Below, one piece after another: positions 1 through 5,684 of a DNA stretch of 6,858 nt (positions within the stretch are counted from its first letter, which is position 1; each line of letters begins with the position of its first letter). The notes below the pieces were generated by a model that made no database searches, was not told the origin of the DNA, and saw only the letters and a list, made by a program, of their open reading frames with translations. Both the position numbers and the translations under genes were made by a program. Source of the stretch: an uncultured Lachnospiraceae bacterium (GTDB lineage: Bacteria; Bacillota_A; Clostridia; Lachnospirales; Lachnospiraceae); assembly GCA_910585355.1 (NCBI GenBank), contig CAJUDN010000082.1:1-6858 (forward strand), given 5' to 3'.

Positions 1-1
1 C

Positions 2-1618
2 TTACATCATTCCGCCTGCTCCGGCCGGCATTGCGGGCGTTTCTTCCTTAATATTAGCCACAACAGATTCTGTGGTGAGCAATGTGGAAGCTACGCTGGT
101 TGCATTCTGAAGCGCGCTTCTTGTAACCTTTGCCGGGTCAAGGATTCCGGCCTCAACCATATCCACATATTCTTCCTTGTAAGCGTCGAAACCTTTGCCG
201 ATTCCCATCTCCTTCACCTTATTCACAATGACAGAGCCTTCCAGGCCTGCATTTGCAACGATATGGAATAACGGAGCCTCCAGTGCCTTTAAGATGATGT
301 TTCCACCGGTTTTCTCATCACCCTCTAACGTATTTACAACAGCGGCAACTTTCTCAGCGGCATGAACGTATGCGGAACCGCCGCCGGCGATGATCCCCTC
401 TTCCACAGCTGCCTTTGTGGCTGCAAGAGCGTCTTCCATACGGAGTTTGGCTTCTTTCATCTCTGTTTCAGTTGCAGCGCCTACGCGGATTACTGCAACG
501 CCGCCGGACAGCTTAGCCAGTCTTTCCTGTAATTTCTCTCTGTCAAAGTCAGATGTTGTCTCTTCAATCTGGCCCTTAATCTGGCCGATTCTGTTGGAAA
601 TCTCAGTCTTGTTGCCAAGACCGTCAACGATGATGGTGTTCTCTTTCTGTACCTTAACGGATTTTGCACGGCCAAGCTGATCCATGGTTGCATCCTTAAG
701 GTCAAGACCAAGCTCCTCGGAAATTACGGTGCCGCCTGTAAGGACTGCAATATCCTTTAACATCTCTTTTCTTCTGTCGCCATAGCCCGGCGCCTTAACG
801 CCGACTACGCTGAAGGTTCCTCTCAGCTTGTTTACGATAAGGGTGGTAAGGGCCTCGCCTTCGATATCCTCTGCAATCATAAGCAGCTTTGCGCCTGTCT
901 TGACAATCTGCTCCAGTAACGGCAGGATATCGTTGATGTTGGAGATTTTCTTATCTGTAATCAGGATATACGGATCGTCCAGATTTGCTTCCATCTTCTC
1001 CATATCGGTGCACATATATGCGGAAATGTATCCTCTGTCAAACTGCATACCTTCAACAAGGTCCAGTTCTGTCTTCATGGTCTTGGATTCTTCAATGGTA
1101 ATCACACCGTCTCCGGTCACTTTCTCCATAGCATCCGCTACCATCTCTCCAACCTCATCGCTGGATGCAGAGATAGCCGCCACTCTTGCGATCTGGTCTT
1201 TTCCGCTAATCGGCTTGCTCATTTCGGCAATGGCCTTAACAGCCTCGTCTGTGGCCTTCTTCATACCCTTTCTTAAAACGATAGGATTCGCGCCTGCTGC
1301 CAGGTTCTTCATACCTTCATTAATCATTGCCTGAGCAAGAACCGTTGCGGTTGTAGTACCGTCGCCAGCAACGTCATTTGTCTTTGTGGCAACTTCTTTA
1401 ACAAGCTGTGCGCCCATGTTCTCAAAGGCATCTTCCAGCTCAATCTCCTTTGCAATCGTCACGCCGTCGTTTGTGATTAGCGGAGCGCCGAAAGACTTAT
1501 CCAGAACAACGTTTCTTCCCTTCGGTCCCAGTGTCACGCGTACCGTATCCGTAAGTTTATTTACACCAGCCTCAAGGGCTTTTCTGGCTTCTACGCCGTA
1601 TTTAATTTCCTTAGCCAT
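2..1618 (-). CDS. groL: 60 kDa chaperonin GroEL
   Basis: Cytosolic ATP-driven chaperonin that encloses unfolded proteins in a double-ring chamber capped by GroES. The 538-residue protein is full length and almost collinear with the well-known family. It shows the ATP-site motifs TLGPKG (about residues 29-34) and GDGTTT (about 85-90, including the catalytic-type Asp86), an apical-domain substrate face around RGYISAYM (about 195-202), the glycine-rich GGGSA of the second equatorial segment (about 413), and the typical flexible C-terminal tail ending in GAGGMM. The ATG at 1616-1618 follows a GGAGGAA site at 1627-1633 with 8 bases between them. The gene is distal in the groES-groEL operon, 143 bases after groES, and should share its CIRCE control. 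The stop codon lies at the window edge, so its terminator is not visible. No frameshift or missing motif is seen. The identification is certain. Confidence 0.99.
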   Translation of the reverse strand: MAKEIKYGVEARKALEAGVNKLTDTVRVTLGPKGRNVVLDKSFGAPLITNDGVTIAKEIELEDAFENMGAQLVKEVATKTNDVAGDGTTTATVLAQAMINEGMKNLAAGANPIVLRKGMKKATDEAVKAIAEMSKPISGKDQIARVAAISASSDEVGEMVADAMEKVTGDGVITIEESKTMKTELDLVEGMQFDRGYISAYMCTDMEKMEANLDDPYILITDKKISNINDILPLLEQIVKTGAKLLMIAEDIEGEALTTLIVNKLRGTFSVVGVKAPGYGDRRKEMLKDIAVLTGGTVISEELGLDLKDATMDQLGRAKSVKVQKENTIIVDGLGNKTEISNRIGQIKGQIEETTSDFDREKLQERLAKLSGGVAVIRVGAATETEMKEAKLRMEDALAATKAAVEEGIIAGGGSAYVHAAEKVAAVVNTLEGDEKTGGNIILKALEAPLFHIVANAGLEGSVIVNKVKEMGIGKGFDAYKEEYVDMVEAGILDPAKVTRSALQNATSVASTLLTTESVVANIKEETPAMPAGAGGMM

Positions 1619-1761
1619 GATTCAAATTCCTCCAATCAGAAAATTACTATAAAAGTCCACCGCCGGACAGGCGCCATATATTTAAGGAATGCCAGATGCA
1701 CCCGCCGGACTTTCATGTGTGATCATGCGTCCAAAGGCGGGCGCACAATAGTTTCCTGTTT
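1619..1761 (-). other. Structured groES-groEL intercistronic spacer
   Basis: This spacer is longer than needed for a ribosome binding site. Read on the minus strand it contains a 7-base inverted repeat, AAAGTCC at 1707-1713 and GGACTTT at 1652-1658. Each arm adjoins a copy of the direct repeat CCGCCGGAC (plus-strand positions 1660-1668 and 1702-1710). A further small hairpin, TGCGCCC with GGACGCA, lies near 1724-1746. The right arm of the large hairpin runs into TTTTATAG. Such a structure could be an RNA processing or attenuation site that sets the GroES:GroEL ratio, but this is inference. The groEL ribosome binding site at 1627-1633 lies outside the hairpin. Confidence 0.4.
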
Positions 1762-2046
1762 TTATTCAATTACCGCAAGAATATCATTCTGTTTTACAAT
1801 GATATATTCTTCATTATCGGTTTTAACCTCTGTACCGGAATATTTGGAGAAAATCACCTGGTCGCCGACTTTCACCTGCATAACGACTTCTTTTCCGTCA
1901 ACCACTCCGCCAGGGCCAACTGCGATTACTTCAGCCTGCTGCGGTTTTTCTTTCGCCTGACCCGGAAGAACGATTCCGGATTTTGTTGTCTCTTCTGCTA
2001 CCAACTGTTTTAAAACAACCCTGTCAAATAATGGCACCAATTTCAT
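1762..2046 (-). CDS. groS: 10 kDa co-chaperonin GroES
   Basis: Heptameric lid of the GroEL chamber. At 94 residues it has normal family length. The N-terminal beta strand PLFDRVVLK (about residues 5-13) is followed by the mobile loop (about 17-33) carrying the hydrophobic IVL tripeptide (25-27) that docks on GroEL. Next come the GPGG turn (44-47) and the C-terminal segment VGDQVIFSKYSGTEV (60-74) typical of the family. The ATG at 2044-2046 is preceded by AGGAGGAG at 2053-2060 with 6 bases of spacing, which fixes the start. It is the first gene after the CIRCE-controlled promoter, with a leader of about 75 bases, and groEL follows on the same strand. Nothing unusual is seen in the protein. Confidence 0.99.
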   Translation of the reverse strand: MKLVPLFDRVVLKQLVAEETTKSGIVLPGQAKEKPQQAEVIAVGPGGVVDGKEVVMQVKVGDQVIFSKYSGTEVKTDNEEYIIVKQNDILAVIE

Positions 2047-2128
2047 TACTGACTCCTCCTTGTCATTTCTATTGTTCTAATTATATGGAAAGAACAGAAC
2101 ATTTTTTCTGTTCCCTGTCACAAGTAAT

Positions 2129-2157
2129 GTTATAGCACGCATTATTAGCACTGTCAA
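2129..2157 (-). promoter_or_regulatory. Sigma-A promoter of groES-groEL
   Basis: On the minus strand a perfect TTGACA box (2152-2157) is followed after exactly 17 bases by TATAAC (2129-2134), predicting transcription from near 2122. The -35 box lies inside the CIRCE element, so bound HrcA would block RNA polymerase directly. It is the only strong promoter upstream of groES in the interval. Confidence 0.92.
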
Positions 2158-2171
2158 TAGTCGAGTGCTAA
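2145..2171. promoter_or_regulatory. CIRCE operator (HrcA binding site)
   Basis: Plus strand reads TTAGCACTG, 9 bases, GAGTGCTAA. This matches the CIRCE consensus TTAGCACTC-N9-GAGTGCTAA in 17 of 18 arm positions. CIRCE is the known operator of the heat-shock repressor HrcA, whose activity depends on GroEL, so the operon should be autoregulated through chaperonin supply. The single mismatch, at 2153, is in the arm that also forms the -35 box. Confidence 0.96.
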
Positions 2172-2203
2172 TTTTATACTTTTTTTCTACTTTTTTTCAT
2201 TTT
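2172..2203 (-). promoter_or_regulatory. Spaced A-tracts upstream of the groES promoter
   Basis: Plus-strand T-runs at 2172-2175, 2180-2186, 2191-2197 and 2201-2203 have centres roughly 8 to 11 bp apart, close to the helical repeat. They lie about 50 to 80 bases upstream of the predicted start site. Such runs are expected to bend DNA and the nearest may act like an UP element. The run also fills the space towards the divergent gene at 2294. Confidence 0.4.
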
Positions 2204-2293
2204 CTTAATAATTATCCCTTTTCTTTTCTTCCAATATGCATTATGATAAATCTATATTGCATAAGCCATTACTGGATGAAAGGAGAATAAACC

Positions 2294-2614
2294 ATGTCTA
2301 AGAAAAAAACCAGTATGCTCATTGCTTTGGGAGCCCTTCTCGGCGCTGCCGCCGCGGGCCTTTCCTACTATTTAAAATACAAATCATTTAACAATGAGCT
2401 GGATAAAGATTTCCATGACTATGAGGAAGAGGATACCGTCTCAGAAGAAACCGGGGAGTCTGCCCCACAGGCGGATGGCAAGGGACGCACCTACATTACC
2501 CTTGATTCCGGAAAATGCAAGCCCTGCGGAGAAGAAAGTGTTGATGATTCCCCTGAGCCGGCGCCGGCAGAAACGGTAACCGTGGAAGAAGATACGGACG
2601 GTACCGGCGCATGA
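2294..2614 (+). CDS. Membrane-anchored acidic protein with a CKPC motif
   Basis: I do not recognise a named family. The 106-residue product has a short Lys-rich N-terminus, one hydrophobic segment at about residues 8-27 (Ala/Gly/Leu rich, ending SYYL), then a charged, strongly acidic and Pro/Glu-rich tail. The tail is probably soluble and disordered. Within it is a single CKPC motif (75-78), which could bind a metal or undergo thiol exchange. No catalytic domain surrounds it. The positive N-terminus suggests an uncleaved anchor with the tail outside, but topology is uncertain. The ATG follows AAAGGAG (2279-2285) with 8 bases of spacing. A weak -10-like TATGAT lies at 2242-2247 without a good -35 box. 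The stop codon overlaps the next gene's start (ATGA), so the two are probably co-translated. Confidence 0.8.
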   Translation: MSKKKTSMLIALGALLGAAAAGLSYYLKYKSFNNELDKDFHDYEEEDTVSEETGESAPQADGKGRTYITLDSGKCKPCGEESVDDSPEPAPAETVTVEEDTDGTGA

Positions 2615-3381
2615 TCCAAAGCCTTCTTCGTTCCATGGAGTTACTGGAAGTTTTAAAAGAAAAAAACCGTGGTTTTTCCATCGCCGAGCTGGCAGATGCC
2701 ATTAATCTCCCTCCGAGCACAGTTCATCGGATTCTGCAGACCTTCTGCGAAAAAAAATATGTGATGCGCGACGAGCGCTCCCACACCTATCGTTTAGGCC
2801 CTGCCCTGATTCCTCTGGGAAAGGCTGCCTCCCAGGGAATCCGCCTTCAGGATGCCGCCTATCCGGTTCTTACAGCCATGTCCTCTCAGACTACCGAGGA
2901 TTCCTACCTGATTATCCCCGTGGGAAATAAAGGACTGGTCATTGAAAAAGTAGACGGCCCCAACCATCTGAAGGTGGTGGAGGAATTCGGATATGAAATG
3001 TACCTCCACTGCGGCGCTATCCGTAAAGTCCTTTTGGCATACCAGTCCCCTTCCTTTATTGATGAATATCTCAAAAATATCATAGCCCATGACCATGCTT
3101 TCCCTCAGGTCTGCCCGGACGTTCTCCGTACAGAACTTACGAAAATCCGTCAATGCGGCTACGCCATCACCCAGGGGGACTATGTAAACGACGCCATCGG
3201 CATCGGCGCTCCGGTATTCAATTCTGAGGGAGATCTGGCCTGTTCCATCGGAATCATCGCCCCCAATATCCGTATTGAAACCGACGCGCAGCTAAACCGT
3301 CAGTTAAAATCGGTTCTCCATTTTGCCGGAGAGCTCTCTTCTGATCTGGGCTTTGTGCCGCCAGGTCCGTCTTCAGGCTGA
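2611..3381 (+). CDS. IclR-family transcriptional regulator
   Basis: DNA-binding regulator of 256 residues, the usual length for the family. The N-terminal winged helix-turn-helix covers about residues 1-62, starting with the family-typical IQSLLRSMELLEVL helix. The recognition helix is in PPSTVHRILQTF (34-45), followed by the wing YVMRDERSHTYRLG (50-63). The C-terminal effector domain (about 75-245) has the YLHCGAIRKVLLAY core (131-144) and the GIGAPVFNSEGDLACSIGI segment (197-215) that forms the ligand pocket floor. The ligand cannot be inferred; IclR proteins mostly sense small organic acids or aromatics. No Shine-Dalgarno site precedes the ATG, which overlaps the upstream TGA, so translational coupling to the CKPC protein is likely. 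No metabolic target operon is adjacent, so its regulon is unknown. Confidence 0.95.
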   Translation: MIQSLLRSMELLEVLKEKNRGFSIAELADAINLPPSTVHRILQTFCEKKYVMRDERSHTYRLGPALIPLGKAASQGIRLQDAAYPVLTAMSSQTTEDSYLIIPVGNKGLVIEKVDGPNHLKVVEEFGYEMYLHCGAIRKVLLAYQSPSFIDEYLKNIIAHDHAFPQVCPDVLRTELTKIRQCGYAITQGDYVNDAIGIGAPVFNSEGDLACSIGIIAPNIRIETDAQLNRQLKSVLHFAGELSSDLGFVPPGPSSG

Positions 3382-3387
3382 GCCGTA

Positions 3388-3402
3388 AAAAGGAGTCCTT
3401 TT
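3388..3402 (+). terminator. Possible weak terminator after the IclR gene
   Basis: Seven bases after the IclR stop codon, AAAAGG and CCTTTT form a six-pair stem with loop AGT, ending in a T4 run. It has only two G-C pairs, so on its own it would be weak. The large palindrome starting at 3405 may be the real barrier to readthrough. Confidence 0.3.
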
Positions 3403-3404
3403 AA

Positions 3405-3506
3405 AAGGGGCTGTTGCAAAATGAGGTTTTCATACAAAATATACGTTTCTGTTCGAAAACAGTATACTATATCTTGATGAACCTTGTCATTTTGCAACAG
3501 CCCCTT
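3405..3506. repeat. 102-bp near-perfect palindrome, MITE-like
   Basis: Perfect 20-bp terminal inverted repeats occupy 3405-3424 and 3487-3506 (GGGGCTGTTGCAAAATGA with two extra A-T pairs). The interior continues the symmetry imperfectly: AGGTTTTCAT on the left mirrors ATGAACCT on the right, and an apical hairpin CTGTT-CGAA-AACAG sits at 3449-3462. The centre of this hairpin, 3455.5, is exactly the centre of the whole element. The CTGTTGCAAA core resembles the ends of IS6-family elements such as IS26, suggesting a non-autonomous derivative of an insertion sequence. No coding capacity and no clear target duplication are seen. Transcribed from either side it would form a very stable hairpin ending in a T-rich run, so it may also act as a bidirectional terminator between the convergent genes. 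Confidence 0.75.
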
Positions 3507-3512
3507 ATTTAT

Positions 3513-3642
3513 TATGAAAGTGTTGCACGGCAGCCAAGCCGGTATGAGTAAGCAGGCCGACGGGCCGGATTACGAATACAGGCGGCGATTGCGGGAGGGC
3601 AAAGCCCGGAGCAATCGACTTTCATAGGGTGGCTGGTACAAC
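3513..3642 (+). ncRNA. Candidate structured RNA, three-way junction, family unknown
   Basis: A GC-rich segment without an ORF folds convincingly on the plus strand. The closing helix P4 pairs 3522-3536 with 3630-3642 (GTTG/CAAC, AC/GT, CAGCCA/TGGCTG with a GG bulge). P2 (3538-3583) runs GCC, G-A mismatch, GTAT, tandem GA/GA, GTAA, internal loop, GGCC, loop GACG, then the complementary strand. P3 pairs CGATTGC (3586-3592) with GCAATCG (3611-3617), capped by GGGC-AAA-GCCC behind a purine-rich internal loop. TATGAAAGT (3513-3521) can pair with ACTTTCATA (3618-3626), as a pseudoknot or an alternative to P4. The mismatches are G-A on this strand but C-U on the other, which favours plus-strand RNA. 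It could be an orphan mobile-element RNA, such as an IscB-type (HEARO) guide scaffold, or an interspersed repeat. The family is not established. Confidence 0.5.
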
Positions 3643-3673
3643 GTCAAAGGTTGCATGGGAGTTCATAGGAAAT

Positions 3674-3704
3674 GTCTTGTTACGTTAATGCGTAAAAGCA
3701 AGAC
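3674..3704. terminator. Hairpin downstream of the MATE gene
   Basis: GTCTTG (3674-3679) plus TTACG (3680-3684) pair with CGTAA (3691-3695) and CAAGAC (3699-3704) around the loop TTAATG, with a three-base bulge. It lies 6 bases beyond the MATE stop codon. Neither strand has a proper T-run after it, so it may be a 3'-end stabiliser, a poor terminator, or a last helix of the structured RNA candidate upstream on the plus strand. Confidence 0.35.
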
Positions 3705-3709
3705 GAAAT

Positions 3710-5122
3710 TTACAGCTCCGCGGCCAGATTACGCAGCCACTTTTTCTGCCGGTATCTCCAGTATCCAAGAACCATCTTATAAACCTCTTCCAGCATCACC
3801 ATTCCATAAACAATGTGAATCGGATATTTAAGGAACAATCCTCCCAGAAATGCCAGAGGAATTCCAATAAACCAGACGCCGCTGGTATCTAAAAACAGGC
3901 ACATCTTCGTATCTCCGCCGCTCCTCAAAACGCCCACAACATTCACATAATTAAAAGTTTTCGCCGGCATGAACAATACAAATACCAGAATGCAAAGGGC
4001 CGCCGACTGCGCCACCTGGTCTGTAATCTGGTAAATGGAAAGGATCGGACCGCGGATGCCCATGCAGACTGCCATTCCCAGAAGTGTTACCAAAAACTGC
4101 AGAATCAGGAAATTGGTGGCATACCGTTCTGCCCGTTTCAAATTTCCGGCGCCCATTTCATGGCCCAAAACCACGGCCGTCGCCGCGCTGAGTCCCTGGA
4201 ACAGAACCACGACAATATCCTGAATGGTGGTGGCAATGGTGATGGCGGCAACCGCATCGTCTCCCATCCGTCCGTAAGCCAGGGAATACATGGTCACGCC
4301 CAGCCCCCACATGAATTCATTGGCAATAACCGGAGTACAGGTATTAAGAAACTGTTTTAAAAACGCGCCGCTATACCCGATCATTGCCTTTGGACTGCAG
4401 GCAATGGGAAATTTCTTCCAGTAAACCACCGAAAGCAGCACCAGGGTCTCCGTCACGCGCGCTGTCAGAGTAGCCAGGGCAGCGCCTGCCACTCCCATAC
4501 CTGCGCCCCAGATAAACACCGCATGGGCCGGATCTCCTCCGATCATCACTGTCCTCGCCGGGAAAATCAAAAGGAAATTCAGGACAATATTAATTATGAT
4601 GGCCATACAGCTTGTGAGTACCGGAAGTTTCACCTGCCCCACAGCCCGCAGCATGGCCACATATGTATTGGTGAATGCAGTAAACGGATACGAAGCGGCC
4701 GCGATTATCAGATAAGATGCCCCCACTTTAATGGTTTCCGGATTTGGCGTAAAAATCCGCATTACAAGCTCCGGCCGTACAACTGCCGGTACCGCAAACA
4801 GCAGGGTACCGCTGATTCCCAGTAATACTGCAAGCCCGAGCACCTTTCTGATATTCTTTACATCCTGGTTTCCCCAGTACTGGGCCGCCAGAATGCCGCT
4901 TCCGCTGTTGATTCCGAAGATCAAAAGGGAAAACACAAAAAACACCTTATTGGCCAGACCCACAGCCGCAATGGCCGTAGAGCCCAGCGCCCCGATCATC
5001 ATAGTATCCACCAGGTTCACAATTGTATTTAACATGCCCTGCATTGCAACGGGAAGGGCAATCCGAAACGCCTTTCCCAGAAAAATACGGTCTGCCAGCA
5101 TCTCTTTTGTTGCAGTCAACAT
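3710..5122 (-). CDS. MATE-family multidrug/sodium efflux transporter
   Basis: Integral membrane antiporter predicted to expel organic cations or drugs using a sodium or proton gradient. The 470 residues are of normal length and strongly hydrophobic, consistent with 12 membrane helices in two related halves. The N-half carries PVAMQGMLNTIVNLVDTMMIG (24-44), AQYWGNQD (80-87) and AMLRAVGQVKLP (156-167). The C-half repeats the pattern with PVIANEFMWGLG (264-275), LGHEMGAGN (319-327) and VLRSGGDTK (398-406). The substrate cannot be predicted from this. The ATG at 5120-5122 has AAAGGAG (5133-5139) 10 bases upstream. It appears monocistronic, with its own promoter at 5176-5204, and is isolated from the toxin operon by the terminator at 5248-5280. 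It is convergent to the IclR gene across the repeat-rich gap; no regulatory link to it is shown. Confidence 0.96.
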   Translation of the reverse strand: MLTATKEMLADRIFLGKAFRIALPVAMQGMLNTIVNLVDTMMIGALGSTAIAAVGLANKVFFVFSLLIFGINSGSGILAAQYWGNQDVKNIRKVLGLAVLLGISGTLLFAVPAVVRPELVMRIFTPNPETIKVGASYLIIAAASYPFTAFTNTYVAMLRAVGQVKLPVLTSCMAIIINIVLNFLLIFPARTVMIGGDPAHAVFIWGAGMGVAGAALATLTARVTETLVLLSVVYWKKFPIACSPKAMIGYSGAFLKQFLNTCTPVIANEFMWGLGVTMYSLAYGRMGDDAVAAITIATTIQDIVVVLFQGLSAATAVVLGHEMGAGNLKRAERYATNFLILQFLVTLLGMAVCMGIRGPILSIYQITDQVAQSAALCILVFVLFMPAKTFNYVNVVGVLRSGGDTKMCLFLDTSGVWFIGIPLAFLGGLFLKYPIHIVYGMVMLEEVYKMVLGYWRYRQKKWLRNLAAEL

Positions 5123-5175
5123 TATTTCCTCGCTCCTTTCAGCCTGCCGCGGCCTGCAAGCCAGTTTCCATATTT

Positions 5176-5204
5176 ATTCTAACACAATTCTGAGAGCGTG
5201 GAAA
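5176..5204 (-). promoter_or_regulatory. Probable promoter of the MATE gene, with flanking dyad
   Basis: On the minus strand TTTCCA (5199-5204) and TAGAAT (5176-5181) are 17 bases apart, with 4 of 6 and 5 of 6 matches to the sigma-A consensus. A 7-base inverted repeat, GTTTCCA at 5164-5170 and TGGAAAC at 5199-5205 on the plus strand, brackets the -10 box and covers the -35 box. It could be an operator or chance. Confidence 0.5.
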
Positions 5205-5247
5205 CAGCAAGTTCCAACGCGCATCTGCTCCCATATTTGGATTAAGC

Positions 5248-5280
5248 AAAAAGGCCCCTGCTATGCAGGATTCTTTGCCT
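5248..5280 (-). terminator. Intrinsic terminator of the toxin-immunity operon
   Basis: On the minus strand, AGGC (5277-5280) closes on GCCT (5252-5255), enclosing CCTGC-ATA-GCAGG, and the RNA ends in TTTTTGC. It lies 18 bases after the immunity gene's stop codon and before the MATE promoter, in the right place to end the operon. Confidence 0.75.
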
Positions 5281-5298
5281 GCGACGAGAACAATAAAA

Positions 5299-5670
5299 TC
5301 AAACCAGATATTTTGCTTTCCAGTCTTTCTTGATTTTATACATTCTGGCATTCCTCTCATAATATTCTACATCCAGATGTACGCCGCTGTGATCCGCCAC
5401 AAATGTAAAAACATTATTGCTGCCCGCCCTGTATTTTTTGTCCGATTTAATCTGTGACGCAATCTCAGAAAAACACAGGTCTAGCAAATGCGAATCCAGA
5501 ACGTCGTTCTCTGCAAGAGCATAGCACTGATGGAATTCTCCATCTGCCAGCATGCAGTAAAAAAACAGCTCATAATTCGTGTCTGCCACACCTGCATATA
5601 AAATTGCTTTTGAAGCATCCGCCGGAATCATTTTTTTAAGATTATCAAACACCAATGTTTCTATTTTCAA
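5299..5670 (-). CDS. YezG/DUF600-type immunity protein
   Basis: Predicted cytosolic antidote that binds and blocks the nuclease encoded just upstream. The 123-residue protein follows the layout of the YezG (DUF600) family: an N-terminal helix with KKMIPADASKAILYAGV (12-28), strands around YELFFYCML (33-41), a helical segment SHLLDLCFSEIASQIK (60-75), the strand NNVFTFVADHSGVHLDVEYYE (85-105), and the C-terminal WKAKYL (117-122), like the WEYKYL ending of family members. In Bacillus subtilis YezG neutralises the nuclease toxin YeeF. The start codon is TTG (5668-5670), not ATG, with a strong GGAGGAGG (5677-5684) six bases away that overlaps the last base before the toxin's stop. The gap to the toxin is 14 bases, so the two are co-translated. 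Family assignment rests on remembered pattern, not alignment. Confidence 0.78.
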   Translation of the reverse strand: MKIETLVFDNLKKMIPADASKAILYAGVADTNYELFFYCMLADGEFHQCYALAENDVLDSHLLDLCFSEIASQIKSDKKYRAGSNNVFTFVADHSGVHLDVEYYERNARMYKIKKDWKAKYLV

Positions 5671-5684
5671 AATACGCCTCCTCC

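Noticed and set aside
828..1334. 168-residue plus-strand ORF opposite groEL
   Set aside because: Ser/Ile-rich translation is the antisense shadow of groEL codons, with no ribosome binding site or recognisable domain.
2235..2263. TATGCA-N17-TGCATA dyad before the CKPC gene
   Set aside because: Only six-base arms in AT-rich DNA with no extension either way, so expected by chance.
3300..3497. Minus-strand 65-residue ORF through the palindrome
   Set aside because: It reads across an inverted repeat into the IclR 3' end antisense; no ribosome site and no conserved features.
3399..3512. Target-site duplication flanking the palindrome
   Set aside because: The eight bases on each side (TTTTAAAA and TTATTTAT) are both AT-rich but do not match, so no duplication can be claimed.
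3513..3704. Group II intron fragment
   Set aside because: No GUGYG start, no domain V-like hairpin and no AY end were found, although the segment is highly structured.
4731..5333. 200-residue plus-strand ORF opposite the MATE gene start
   Set aside because: It runs antisense through a certain MATE gene and its promoter and terminator; composition is unlike a real protein.
5139..5360. Minus-strand 73-residue ORF across the MATE promoter
   Set aside because: It overlaps the terminator and promoter and the end of the immunity gene in another frame, with no start signal.
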